DNA of 64,000 nt from Cytophagales bacterium UBA2561 (GCA_002340355.1 DDLX01000018.1:62001-126000); one strand, 5' to 3'; shown: positions 54,601-63,303, counted from the first letter of the stretch. Numbers and translations: made by a program. Notes: generated by a model not told the origin, from the sequence alone.

Positions 54601-56940
54601 GATGGCTCAAAAATTTTGACAGCTGACTTTGGTGGGACTATTCAGTTTTGGGATAAAGGTGGAGTATCACAAACTATTTTTGATCATCCTGAATTGAGCA
54701 TTTTCGCTATTGATCTTTCACCTGATGGAAAACAAATTTTAGTAGGAAGTTCTCGAAAAAATCCTTTTTTGTTGGATTTGAATGGTGTAGAAATTCGTCA
54801 ATTTCAGGCTCACCAAGGAAATGTCCAAGCAGTAAAATTTTCACCCGATGGAAAATATATCATTTCGGGAAGTAGTGACCGTACCTTAATTTTGAGTGAG
54901 ACTCAAACCGCTAAAGTACAATTTGATTTTCGAGGTCATGAATCTCCTATTCAAACTTTAGCCTTCTCCAGAAATGGACGATTTTTAGCTACAGGGAGTG
55001 AAGATGGAATTATAAAATTAATTGATAATCAAGGAAATATTAAACAAAAATTTACATTTTCAGATCCTGTTATAACCCTAGATCTAATGCCTAAAAATCA
55101 ATTAAAGGTTATTGGTTTAAAAAGCGGAGATATTCGAATTATTCAAGAAAATAAAATTCAAGAAACAACAATTCAGCATCCCAAAGGCATTTTAACCGTG
55201 AAGATTTCTCCTGATGAAAAATTTATTTTAAGTGGAGGAAACGATTATACTGCTCGGCTTTGGAATTTAAAAACAGGAAAGTTAGAACAAGTATTTTTGG
55301 GACATCAAGCTCGTATTTATAGTGTCGATTTTTCGATAGATGGTTCCAAAATTTTAACTGCTAGTAATGATCACACATTAAAAATTTGGAAAAAAGACGG
55401 AAAACTTACACATACAATTACTGAAGAAAATGACCGTATTCGAATTGCTAAATTTATCCAAAATGGACAGAAAGTTATTTCAGGAAGTTGGCAAGGCATT
55501 CTAAAAATTAGAGATTTAGACGGCACAGAGTTACTAAAACAAGTAATTCATGATGGTAAAATCAATGATTTAGCCATATCCTCAGACGAAACCCTAATTT
55601 TAACCGCAGGTGATGATCATATGGCTATTTTACACGATTTTAAGGGCAATAAATTATTATTTTTACAACATCCGAAAGCAGTCTTATCAGTCGCTTTTTC
55701 TCCTGATAATCAATACCTTTTAACAGGTTGTGCTGATAACACAGCAATACTTTGGAACCGACAAGGACAAATTATATTTCGGTTTGAGAAACATCAGGCT
55801 CCCGTTCGTATAGTTCGCTTTTCAGCTGATGGACAGTATATTCTGACAGGAAGCGAAGATAAATCTACTTATTTAACATTTACTCCCGAAGCTTTCTTAA
55901 ACTCAGGTAAAGTGGATAAATTAAGCTGGACAAATCAGTTGAGATTAGAAGAGGAAATTAGTGAAATGGAATTAGTGAAAAAATCTAATTCGGAAGATTG
56001 GCGAGAATTAGCTTATTTTTTTGAAAAAAAGGCAGTACAAGAGGCTGCGCACACCCAGCAAATTTTGGATTTAAAAAAAGCGATTCAATTTTATGAAAAA
56101 TTAGTTCAACACACGCAAAGTCGGCAAGACTTTCAGGAAACTTCTGAGGTTTATACGAAACTGGCAGAGCTAGAACTCTATTCAGGAAATTATCAACAAA
56201 GTTTACTCTATAATCAAAAAGCAAAATCATATTCAAAAATTCCGTCTCATTTTACTAAGATTAAAACTTTGAGATTGCTAGCCTATCTTCAAAATCAACA
56301 AATGGACTTGGCTCAAAACTTGATTTCTAATTCCACACAAAATTTGCCAAAGTTATTTGATGAATGGCATCGTTTACGTGGTAATCTTAAGAAATATAAT
56401 CGAAAAACAGATAATAATAAACTATCTGATTTTGAGTTATTTATAATAAAAACTTATCAAAAAAGCCAGCTATCAGCTGAAACAGCTAAGGTATATGCTT
56501 TATACTTTCGAGAAAAAATCAAAGTAATTAGTCAGGATGACTATGAGACCAAGTTACGTTATCACCAAAATTATTTAGCTTTCTACGAACAATACCTATC
56601 ACACAATTTGAAGCCTTCTAAATCAGATACCTTAACACTTACTGAAGGCTATATCGAAAAAGGTTATCTTCTTTTGTTTAATAAGAAGCTTTTAGAAAGC
56701 AAAAAAAACTTAATAAAAGCTTTAAACTTACGTTCTACACTTTTAGAAGAAACTTCTCCTTTTAGATGTTTACAGATTGCGTTCATTTATTTGTATAATG
56801 GGGAGTATTTGAAAGCAAAGCCTCTTTTTATAGCACAAATATCTACCTTTAAGGAAGCTATTCAAGCCATTTTGGCAGAGTTGGAACGACTTGACGTAAG
56901 ACATTCTGATACTAAAAAACTAAAGAAGGTACTTGAGTAA
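51691..56940 (+). CDS. CHAT protease - STAND NTPase - TM - WD40 - TPR protein
   Basis: A 1749-residue multidomain protein starting 37 bases after the helicase gene. Order: CHAT caspase-like protease (1-200; His82 in FHYGGHADG, Cys123 in FLNGCSTEQ); STAND NTPase (about 250-600; EFFGR-like FFGRSYYIRAL, Walker A GQSGVGKSS near 288, Walker B LIILLDQVEEVF near 420); transmembrane helix (SILTLLAASVVILAILF, about 748-765); 14 WD40 repeats (about 835-1400), enough for two seven-bladed propellers; TPR-like helices to the end. In related proteins the repeats sense a trigger, the NTPase oligomerises, and the protease cuts cell proteins. The target here is unknown. Confidence 0.85.
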   Translation: MTNFPKKPVIFLAFANDKIDNTRYLRNLSVELTGIRKALESAQDAGLCEIVERSNATIEDILDIFESRNFRNRIAIFHYGGHADGYQLLLENTDGSQSTAHGEGLTSYFRKRNNLKIIFLNGCSTEQQAIDLINKGVSCVIATTQSIDDITASDLATRFYKSLARGFSIEKSWEEATDEIRIRKGDNYRALYRKNIKNLTSDRFPWRIFFRKGSGIIRTWNLPDAAENPLFGLPDIPNNYTLPETPFLFLKQYERQHARIFFGRSYYIRALHNLITDEKSPPIIQFYGQSGVGKSSLLEAGLFPRLEKSYTVIYIKRKQNLGLSETLRVALMEVLLGIEDSLESTPEQSLKQIDTDINILRIIQKDLHGQALKRVIQLIQELEQKQERFQQNSHRSQNTNYSEIQRMWWQIEVQTTKPLIILLDQVEEVFTRPNPDFPDEIEDFALQLQDIFGQPDQAPKGKLMLSYRKEFHPEIREILRIKELPRTGIFLEHLTKKEIIEIIEAKTLLPDLKQRYNIRLDSDLSTKIADDLVADKNSPVAAVLQIILTRLWEKNAENRQNGQGTIFSLALYRDLKRKGLAMSEFFDRQLVIVEKTFPQAVQSGLVLDILKHHTTEMLAAESVPVEQLQKLYTHHADILEKLIFKLKEVYLLNDSETEPNATILIHDTLAPIVIRAFNQSDKVGQHASRLLTAKQSNWIKKQEQIWFDTSDLQAVESGISGMRVLSQVEKNIVLQSQKRRNQKRKERYFLASILTLLAASVVILAILFNYQKQKAQSEALANRLTAQALELQETNTTDALRIAEKALKISPKSLGILKVLGKIYAENTFHQHTFHHRKAVQAVEFSPNGKYILVGTEGNIAKLWDLEGNEIRVFQGHTDRISAVAFSADGSKILTGSRDGTAILWNTQGDTLRTFKGHSGEITAVDFSPDDSNILTASTDNFIKIWTQEADLQYNFYTQGILISSAIFSPDGSKILTADFGGTIQFWDKGGVSQTIFDHPELSIFAIDLSPDGKQILVGSSRKNPFLLDLNGVEIRQFQAHQGNVQAVKFSPDGKYIISGSSDRTLILSETQTAKVQFDFRGHESPIQTLAFSRNGRFLATGSEDGIIKLIDNQGNIKQKFTFSDPVITLDLMPKNQLKVIGLKSGDIRIIQENKIQETTIQHPKGILTVKISPDEKFILSGGNDYTARLWNLKTGKLEQVFLGHQARIYSVDFSIDGSKILTASNDHTLKIWKKDGKLTHTITEENDRIRIAKFIQNGQKVISGSWQGILKIRDLDGTELLKQVIHDGKINDLAISSDETLILTAGDDHMAILHDFKGNKLLFLQHPKAVLSVAFSPDNQYLLTGCADNTAILWNRQGQIIFRFEKHQAPVRIVRFSADGQYILTGSEDKSTYLTFTPEAFLNSGKVDKLSWTNQLRLEEEISEMELVKKSNSEDWRELAYFFEKKAVQEAAHTQQILDLKKAIQFYEKLVQHTQSRQDFQETSEVYTKLAELELYSGNYQQSLLYNQKAKSYSKIPSHFTKIKTLRLLAYLQNQQMDLAQNLISNSTQNLPKLFDEWHRLRGNLKKYNRKTDNNKLSDFELFIIKTYQKSQLSAETAKVYALYFREKIKVISQDDYETKLRYHQNYLAFYEQYLSHNLKPSKSDTLTLTEGYIEKGYLLLFNKKLLESKKNLIKALNLRSTLLEETSPFRCLQIAFIYLYNGEYLKAKPLFIAQISTFKEAIQAILAELERLDVRHSDTKKLKKVLE

Positions 56941-57211
56941 TCTTTTTCTTTGTATTTTACAGATTTTAAATGGACTCATTTCTCGAAAAAAGTACTTTTT
57001 CTGGATATAACTGCGATAAATTACGTCATAAAAGAGACTAGGAATTGAATCATATGAAAAACAGTTGTTACTTTAGAATGATATTTGTCGTAAAAAATAA
57101 CGATAAGCACAAATTGTCACTAAAAAGTTTTTTAAGTCAGTTTTACAAACAATCTATATAGGAGATATTAAGTATCAATATTCGCCAGTCAAAATATTCA
57201 TTAACAAAACC

Positions 57212-58597
57212 ATGTTAAAAAATACCACAAACGAAAAAATTGAAGTCTCTGAAATCCAAAAACAAGAGTTAGAGTACCGCTTATGGCTAGATTCAACTCT
57301 TACACAATTCGATGACTTGTTACGATTAAATTTTAATCGTGATTTGGAAGATTTCTCGGATGTTGTCATTTTTCATATCGCTAAGTTATTGAATGCGGTC
57401 AAAGCTTCATTTTTTACGGTAGATAATGACAGGCAAATAATCACGGTATCAGGTGCTTATGGTGTATTACTCAAAAATATGTCTCATCAGACTTTTGAAG
57501 TTGGTGAAGGTCCTGTAGGTCAGGTAGTCAAATCCAAAGAAATGTTATATTTTGAAGATTTACCCATGTATAACTCCGTAGTAACGACCTCTTTGGCATG
57601 CTTGAACTCTACTTTTTTGATTATTACTCCCTTGATTTTCAATGATGTAGTTTATGGTGTAATAGAAACTGCCCATTTGAAACGCCCTGAGCAGAAATAC
57701 CTTGGTTTGTTAGAACGACTAAGTAAAAACATCGCTTCAATGTTGCAAAGCATTCAAGCCAATCAAAAAACAAAATCCCTACTCCAAGAAGCTCAGTTAC
57801 AAGCTGAAATGCTACGTTCACAAGAAGAAGAGATGCGCCAAAATATGGAAGAGTTAACAGCTACTCAAGAAGAAATGGAACGAAAACAAAAAGAATTAGA
57901 ACGTGCTAATAAGAAAATGAAACAAAATGAGGCAGTACTAAAGAAGGCATTTGCAAGAATGCGAGAACAAGAAATAACGATGCGAGAAGCCTTAGACAAA
58001 GCTAAGGAAATGGAGGTAGAAACTCAAAGCACCATGGAAGAAATGCGGACAGTACAAGCTGTTATGAAACAAAATGAATATGAACTAGCGGTTCAAGTCA
58101 AAGCAATTAATAATAATTTAGCCACTTTAGCTCTAAATTTAGATAAACAAATTGTAGATGCCAATCCAATTTTCTTAAAACTATCAGGATATGAGTTAAA
58201 AGATATTAAAAATAAGCCTTATGAATATTTACTAAATCATACAACCACAAACTCAAAAGAATATCAAAGGCTATGGAAACACTTAATGTTAGAAGCAACA
58301 TCAGAACGAGGACAATTCAAATTTAAGTGTAACCAAGGAAAACACTTTTGGATTAAGGGTTCATTTACACCTGTCAAAAGTCCAACAGGCGAAGTGATAC
58401 GTTTAATGCTTTATGGCGTAAATGTCACAGGACAAAAATTACAAGATAAATTAGCACAGAAGACAATACAAAGCTTAGAAACCAGTCATCATTCTGAGAT
58501 TCAAAGTCATAAGAAAAAAGTACAAAAATATGAACAGATTATTCAAAAATTGCAACAACAATTAAAAAATAAATCTGAAAACTCGAATGATGAATAA
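57212..58597 (+). CDS. GAF - coiled coil - PAS signalling protein
   Basis: A 461-residue cytosolic protein: GAF domain (about 30-175, VIFHIAKLLNAVKASFFTV to YGVIETAHLKRPEQ), a long coiled coil (about 185-295, EEMRQNMEELTATQEEMERK), a PAS domain (about 300-415, VDANPIFLKLSGYELKDI) and a short C-terminal coil. There is no kinase, cyclase or phosphatase output, so it probably signals through protein contact. Its GAF domain is clearly paralogous to that of the next gene, 43 bases downstream, so they likely work as a pair. The gap of 271 bases after the CHAT-STAND gene may hold a separate promoter. Confidence 0.82.
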   Translation: MLKNTTNEKIEVSEIQKQELEYRLWLDSTLTQFDDLLRLNFNRDLEDFSDVVIFHIAKLLNAVKASFFTVDNDRQIITVSGAYGVLLKNMSHQTFEVGEGPVGQVVKSKEMLYFEDLPMYNSVVTTSLACLNSTFLIITPLIFNDVVYGVIETAHLKRPEQKYLGLLERLSKNIASMLQSIQANQKTKSLLQEAQLQAEMLRSQEEEMRQNMEELTATQEEMERKQKELERANKKMKQNEAVLKKAFARMREQEITMREALDKAKEMEVETQSTMEEMRTVQAVMKQNEYELAVQVKAINNNLATLALNLDKQIVDANPIFLKLSGYELKDIKNKPYEYLLNHTTTNSKEYQRLWKHLMLEATSERGQFKFKCNQGKHFWIKGSFTPVKSPTGEVIRLMLYGVNVTGQKLQDKLAQKTIQSLETSHHSEIQSHKKKVQKYEQIIQKLQQQLKNKSENSNDE

Positions 58598-58640
58598 TAG
58601 CTTATCAGCAATTTTCAAGGTATGAAAAACGAATAGTGCA

Positions 58641-60161
58641 TTGAATTCTACGACATTACTAAATACAAGGAATTCGCAAAAACCTACATCGGATGTGCTA
58701 GTCAAGCATTTTGATGGTATTTTGCGCCAAAATTATAACAAAAACTTACCTGAGTTTTCGGAAGTTATTTTGGCAGAACTTGCTAAATATTTTCAGATTA
58801 CACGGGGAGCATTTTTCGTTCTCAATCGTAAGAAAGGTAATATGCAGGCTACTGCGGGATACGCCTGTACGGTTCTCAGTATGGAGAAAGCACGTTTCAA
58901 AGTAGGAGAAGGGTTGCTTGGTGAGTGTGTCCAACGAAAAGAACTTGTCTACTTAGAAAGCCTACCTCAAAAAGTTGTTGTCAATACCTCATTAGCAGAA
59001 CTTCAATCGGTTTCAGTATTATTAATTCCTCTAGTTTTTAATGATGAAGCAGCAGGGCTTATTGAATTAATTAGTCCTACAAAATTTACTGAAAATCAAC
59101 ATAATGACTTACTTGAGGTTTGTCAAAATATTTCTTCGGTATTGGTAAATTTCTTATCTAATCTGGAAAATCGTCAGTTAGTAGAGAAATTAAAAAATCA
59201 AACTCGAAAACTACATGATAAAGAACAACAACTTACTCGAAATATCGAGGAACTCAAGGCGACTCAAGAAGCCATGAAAAATAAACAAGATGAATTAGAA
59301 GAAGCCAATGCTCAAATCGAACACCAAAAAGCACAACTTGAAGCCACTTTTCGCTCATTACAACATAAAAACATACAAGTAACTGATAGTATCCGATATG
59401 CTCAAACTATCCAACAATCTATCCTTCCACTTGGAGAAAAATTAGATGAATTTTTCGAAGAACATTTTGTAATTTATCGCCCAAAAGATATTGTTTCAGG
59501 AGATTTCTTTTGGGTAAGTCATATACAAGCCAAAACCTTTGTTGCTTCAGTAGATTGTACAGGGCATGGTGTGCCAGGTGCCTTTATGTCTTTGATTGGG
59601 TATTCTCAATTAAATGCTATTGTAAATGAAAAACAAGTTCATGATCCTGCGGTAATTCTCGAAGTTTTACATTTTACTATTCAGAAAATTCTACGTCAAG
59701 AAAATATCGACCACAGCAAAAGAACCAAAGAACGGATGAATACGGATGGTATGGATATTTGTTTTTGTGCAATTCAACATCTTAAAAATCAGAGCATTAA
59801 AATTGAATTTTCGGGAGCAAAGTTACCTCTGTATATGGTTCGTTCGGATACTCATCAATTAGAGTCTATTCGGGGTGATAGGCGATCAATTGGTGGAGTC
59901 ATGAAAAAAGACATTCGGTTTACAACAAAAACTTATGATGTTCCTTCAGGTACGTTATTATATTTAACAACAGATGGATTTATTGACCAAAACAACATCC
60001 AACGGAAGCGGTTTGGTTCTGCTTCATTAAAAAAAATACTTCAAGAGATTTCATCATTATCTCTTAAAAATCAAAAAAAACAACTTGAAAATGCCCTTGA
60101 TACACACCAACAAAAAGAAGAACAACGAGACGATATTACGTTAATTGGTATCCGAGTATAA
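58641..60161 (+). CDS. GAF-domain SpoIIE (PP2C) serine/threonine phosphatase
   Basis: A 506-residue cytosolic phosphatase with TTG as the first possible start (no upstream ATG in frame). GAF domain about 25-170 (VILAELAKYFQITRGAFFVL), coiled coil about 180-250 with the same TQEAMKNKQDELEEAN character as the previous gene, then a SpoIIE domain (about 260-506) with SGDFFWVSH, VASVDCTGHGVPGAFM, FSGAKLPLYM, TTDGFIDQ and QRDDITLIG. It is homologous to the phosphatase domain of the 44342-47593 protein. The GAF domain may bind a cyclic nucleotide or another small ligand. Target phosphoproteins are unknown. Confidence 0.88.
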   Translation: MNSTTLLNTRNSQKPTSDVLVKHFDGILRQNYNKNLPEFSEVILAELAKYFQITRGAFFVLNRKKGNMQATAGYACTVLSMEKARFKVGEGLLGECVQRKELVYLESLPQKVVVNTSLAELQSVSVLLIPLVFNDEAAGLIELISPTKFTENQHNDLLEVCQNISSVLVNFLSNLENRQLVEKLKNQTRKLHDKEQQLTRNIEELKATQEAMKNKQDELEEANAQIEHQKAQLEATFRSLQHKNIQVTDSIRYAQTIQQSILPLGEKLDEFFEEHFVIYRPKDIVSGDFFWVSHIQAKTFVASVDCTGHGVPGAFMSLIGYSQLNAIVNEKQVHDPAVILEVLHFTIQKILRQENIDHSKRTKERMNTDGMDICFCAIQHLKNQSIKIEFSGAKLPLYMVRSDTHQLESIRGDRRSIGGVMKKDIRFTTKTYDVPSGTLLYLTTDGFIDQNNIQRKRFGSASLKKILQEISSLSLKNQKKQLENALDTHQQKEEQRDDITLIGIRV

Positions 60162-60246
60162 TTCAATTATAGTACAATTGCAGAGCCAACAAGTTCTCAA
60201 AAACCAACTATCTGAGTTATACACTATCAACAAATTATTTTTATTA

Positions 60247-60284
60247 TAAAAAAAACTTGGTAAGCTTAAAAAACTCACCAAGTC
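60247..60284 (-). terminator. Terminator of the outer-membrane protein gene
   Basis: On the minus strand ACTTGGT pairs with ACCAAGT across a 15-base loop and is followed by a run of T. It also lies downstream of the convergent phosphatase gene. Confidence 0.65.
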
Positions 60285-60308
60285 CAATTGGTCAAAATAA
60301 AATAAATC

Positions 60309-60968
60309 TTAAAACCGCCCAAACTTGAGCATTACACTATAATTCATACCCGCAAAATCTTTTTTAGCACTATTTAATAAGTCAAAATCAGGAAGATAAC
60401 GATAGCTCACGCCAGCCGCTACTCGAAAGTAACGCGTAATATTGACTTCCACATTTGCTCCTGGTTCAAAATACCAAAAAATATATTGATCAATTACACC
60501 AGAATCATCTAAATCAAGATGTCGCTCGTCATTCCAATCTCGAACATAACCAACCCAACCACTTCCCGTAGCTATCGGGATAGTTGCATGAACTACCTTA
60601 TTCGAGAACAAAATAGGTTCAATAAAAAAACCACCATAGCCCATCAATGGACGAACCTGATAATCAGGCGATATATTATTAATTGTAACACTCGGAATCA
60701 AGCCTTTTCCCTCAAATCCCAACGCAAATACTCGATTAATTGTCCATGCCAAACGCCCTCCTATTAATAAAGCAGGTTCATTAGCATCTCCAATATTTGT
60801 TCCTGTAAAGCTGAACCCCCAATGAAAACCATGATGACTAATATCCCCTGCAACGGTTTGGATTTCATCTGAATTTTTCTTTTTCTTATCAGGATTTTCT
60901 TCATCCTGAGCTACTAAGACTCCTGTTGAAAAACATAGTAAAGCGATTAAAAAAAATAACTTTTTCAT
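60309..60968 (-). CDS. Putative outer-membrane beta-barrel protein
   Basis: A 219-residue protein with a signal peptide (KKLFFLIALLCFSTGVLVAQ) and a charged linker (DEENPDKKKKNSDE). The rest alternates hydrophobic and polar residues in strand-length blocks with many Gly and aromatic residues (ALLIGGRLAWTINRVFALGF, LMGYGGFFIEPILF) and ends in Phe (MLKFGRF), as in outer-membrane barrels. I do not recognise a specific family or ligand. It is a single gene with its own terminator. Confidence 0.7.
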   Translation of the reverse strand: MKKLFFLIALLCFSTGVLVAQDEENPDKKKKNSDEIQTVAGDISHHGFHWGFSFTGTNIGDANEPALLIGGRLAWTINRVFALGFEGKGLIPSVTINNISPDYQVRPLMGYGGFFIEPILFSNKVVHATIPIATGSGWVGYVRDWNDERHLDLDDSGVIDQYIFWYFEPGANVEVNITRYFRVAAGVSYRYLPDFDLLNSAKKDFAGMNYSVMLKFGRF

Positions 60969-61216
60969 TTGTCTAAAAATTTTGTTTCGATAAAGTATGA
61001 TAAATTAATTTGACGATTTAAAAGAGAACAAAATCTGGAAGTATTTTTAATTTCCTTTCCATTTTTTGTACTTTCATCTAATAGAATCTTCAAAGACAAC
61101 TTACCCTTATTTCGAGTGAAAAATTTGTAGACTAAAAAATATTAAGAAGTAATTTATTATAACTCAATTTATTGATAGTCAGTATATTTATTATCTTATT
61201 TAGACATTGTACGAAT

Positions 61217-62122
61217 CTATCGAAGCATCCGAAATATTCTTCTGACGAGCCGATATAATTGAGGAAAATATGCCTCAAACAGCCAAACCATAAACCAATG
61301 ATTTTGTCGATCTTTCGGATTAAGTAGAATGGAGCGAAGTGCATATTTTAAAATTACTGCCTTTGGAAATTGATTCTCAATGAGGCGAGTCGTGAAATTT
61401 CGAGTAATCCTAAAAGTATGTTTTCTTCGTTTTTCCTCTGGTAAATTTTGCGCCAAAAGAGGTAGTTTTTTACGCCATTTTTGGTGATATCGAATGACAT
61501 TTTCTCGCCAAATATTATCTAAATTCCCCAGCGAAAAATGTTCAATTAAAATTTCGAATGTAACACAAACTCGATATTTTTGGAAAACAGCCGTAGAGAA
61601 ATCTAAATCATAAAAATGAAATCCTGAGAAAGTTCGTGCATCAAATTGAGTTTCTTCCCAAACTTTTCTTCGACAACAAAACCAAAGTCCATCTATCGTA
61701 ACCACATCAGCAAGCAATTGATTTTCAGGATTATGAATAATTTCCTTTGTTTCTTCGGGATAACGTTGTAAAATCCGTTGCCGAATCGAATCAAGCCCTG
61801 TATCCCACCAACTTGCAGGAGCATCAGGTTGAAAGGCACTTCCAATGACTCCGATAAGTCCAATTTTTTCATCTAAATTAAATATTTTAAGTATTTTTTG
61901 CCCCCAATTTTGAGTATGAAACAAAATATCTTCATGAGTGAAACACAAAATATCAAACTGACTTTTGGATGCTCCCAAATTATAGGCTTCACAAATACCG
62001 TATTTTCCATCTGCATTCTGAATTGGAATTACTTCGAATGGTACACCAATCGTTTTGGTTAAACTTTGAACTACATTCTGAAATAAAGACGAATTTCGAG
62101 TACAAATAATTATAGAAATCAT
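61217..62122 (-). CDS. Glycosyltransferase of the StrF-like GT2 type
   Basis: A 301-residue protein starting MISIIICTRNSSLFQNVVQS, with GICEAYNLGASKSQFDILCF followed by THEDILFHTQNW, the acidic metal-binding region of this group, and IDGLWFCCRRKVWEE plus FHFYDLDFS, characteristic of StrF-like glycosyltransferases (Glyco_tranf_2_5). It probably adds a sugar to LPS or surface glycan at the cytosolic face of the membrane. Its downstream neighbourhood (outer-membrane protein) and the divergent kdsA fit envelope biosynthesis. Confidence 0.78.
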   Translation of the reverse strand: MISIIICTRNSSLFQNVVQSLTKTIGVPFEVIPIQNADGKYGICEAYNLGASKSQFDILCFTHEDILFHTQNWGQKILKIFNLDEKIGLIGVIGSAFQPDAPASWWDTGLDSIRQRILQRYPEETKEIIHNPENQLLADVVTIDGLWFCCRRKVWEETQFDARTFSGFHFYDLDFSTAVFQKYRVCVTFEILIEHFSLGNLDNIWRENVIRYHQKWRKKLPLLAQNLPEEKRRKHTFRITRNFTTRLIENQFPKAVILKYALRSILLNPKDRQNHWFMVWLFEAYFPQLYRLVRRIFRMLR

Positions 62123-62450
62123 TGAAAATGAATTTATTATAAATCCAAAAATACTAGTTTACTTTATATAATTACACAAAAAACAAATACATAAACTGAC
62201 CTGAAGCAGTTAAATTTTTATGTAATTTGCCAACTTTCTATGGTTTAGAGGTTGTTTAAAAATTTTTGAAAAATAGCTTTCATTGTTCAATATTGCTGGT
62301 TTCCATAAAGTAGGGTTTGCAAATTATACTTTATGGAAATTTATATAAAAATTTGATAATCAATATTTTATTTGAAAATAAAAACAACCTCTATCCATTT
62401 TATCTAAAAAATTCCATAACTATTCATCACTCTAAAACGCATTATTTTTC
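62123..62450. other. Intergenic region between a glycosyltransferase gene and kdsA, with a large nested inverted repeat
   Basis: 328 bases between divergent genes. No reading frame is supported. Most of it is occupied by the structure at 62246-62393. Confidence 0.6.
62246..62393. repeat. 148-base nested inverted repeat upstream of kdsA
   Basis: TAGAGGTTGTTT (62246-62257) pairs perfectly with AAACAACCTCTA (62382-62393). Inside, TTTCCATAAAGTA (62300-62312) pairs perfectly with TACTTTATGGAAA (62327-62339) over a 14-base loop. Between the arms the sides are imperfectly complementary around CAATATT. It has the size and form of a miniature inverted-repeat element or a long structured leader. Confidence 0.7.
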
Positions 62451-63245
62451 ATGCAAAATTTATATCATGAATTACAGACGAAGCCCTTTTTGATAGCGGG
62501 TCCTTGTGTTATCGAAAATGAGGATATGATTTTAGATTTAGCGTTCGAATTACAAAAAATCACGCAAAAAACAGGATTTACATATATTTTTAAAGCCTCT
62601 TTTGACAAGGCAAACCGAACTTCAGTAGATTCATTTCGAGGGTTAGGAATGAAAAAAGGATTAGAAATTTTGGCAAAAGTCAAAGCGACGACAGGACTAC
62701 CTATTTTGACGGATATTCATGAAAGTTGGCAAGCAGAACCTGTTTCGGAAATAGCTGATATTCTGCAAATTCCAGCCTTTTTATGTCGACAAACGGATTT
62801 ATTATTAGCAAGTGCAAAAACGCAAAAAATTGTCAATATCAAGAAAGCTCAATTTTTGTCAGGGCATGATATGATTTATCCTGCCCAAAAAGTAGAAACA
62901 GGAGGAAATAGGCAAATTTTATTGACCGAACGAGGAAATATTTTCGGAAATAATGATTTGGTCGTTGATTTTCGAAATATTTTAGAAATGCAAAAATTTG
63001 GATTTCCTGTGGTCATGGATGTTACACATTCAGTACAAAAACCAGGGGGAGCAGGTGGAAAAAGTGGCGGAAATCGAACTTATGCTCCACCAATGGCGTA
63101 TGCAGCGGCGGCACTCGGTGTAAAAGGTTTCTTTATTGAGACGCATCGAGAACCTGAAAAAGCACTTTCGGATGGTGCAAATATGATTCCATTGGATAAA
63201 ATGGAAGCTGTTTTGACAAGACTACAAAAATACATTTCGGTATAA
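62451..63245 (+). CDS. kdsA: 3-deoxy-8-phosphooctulonate (KDO-8-P) synthase
   Basis: A 264-residue KdsA that condenses phosphoenolpyruvate with arabinose 5-phosphate to KDO-8-P, the first step to the KDO sugar of LPS. Signatures include FLIAGPCVIENEDM, FKASFDKANRTSVDSFRGLG, ILTDIHESWQAEPVSEIADI, IPAFLCRQTDLL and VVMDVTHSVQKPGG. The TPF-like C-terminal ETHREPEKALSDGANMIPLD is intact. A terminator-like hairpin follows. Confidence 0.96.
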   Translation: MQNLYHELQTKPFLIAGPCVIENEDMILDLAFELQKITQKTGFTYIFKASFDKANRTSVDSFRGLGMKKGLEILAKVKATTGLPILTDIHESWQAEPVSEIADILQIPAFLCRQTDLLLASAKTQKIVNIKKAQFLSGHDMIYPAQKVETGGNRQILLTERGNIFGNNDLVVDFRNILEMQKFGFPVVMDVTHSVQKPGGAGGKSGGNRTYAPPMAYAAAALGVKGFFIETHREPEKALSDGANMIPLDKMEAVLTRLQKYISV

Positions 63246-63251
63246 AAATTA

Positions 63252-63282
63252 AACCTACCAAGTTTCAAAAATTTGGTAGGTT
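63252..63282. terminator. Terminator-like hairpin between kdsA and tgt
   Basis: AACCTACCAA (63252-63261) pairs perfectly with TTGGTAGGTT (63273-63282) across 11 bases. It lies between convergent genes. Its T tract is short, so I rank it moderate. Confidence 0.55.
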
Positions 63283-63303
63283 AGAATAATTGATACTCAG
63301 TTG

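Noticed and set aside
44267..60308. Mobile island boundaries around the sensor/helicase/CHAT block
   Set aside because: I found no integrase, transposase, tRNA or flanking direct repeats, so transfer as an island is not supported from this window.
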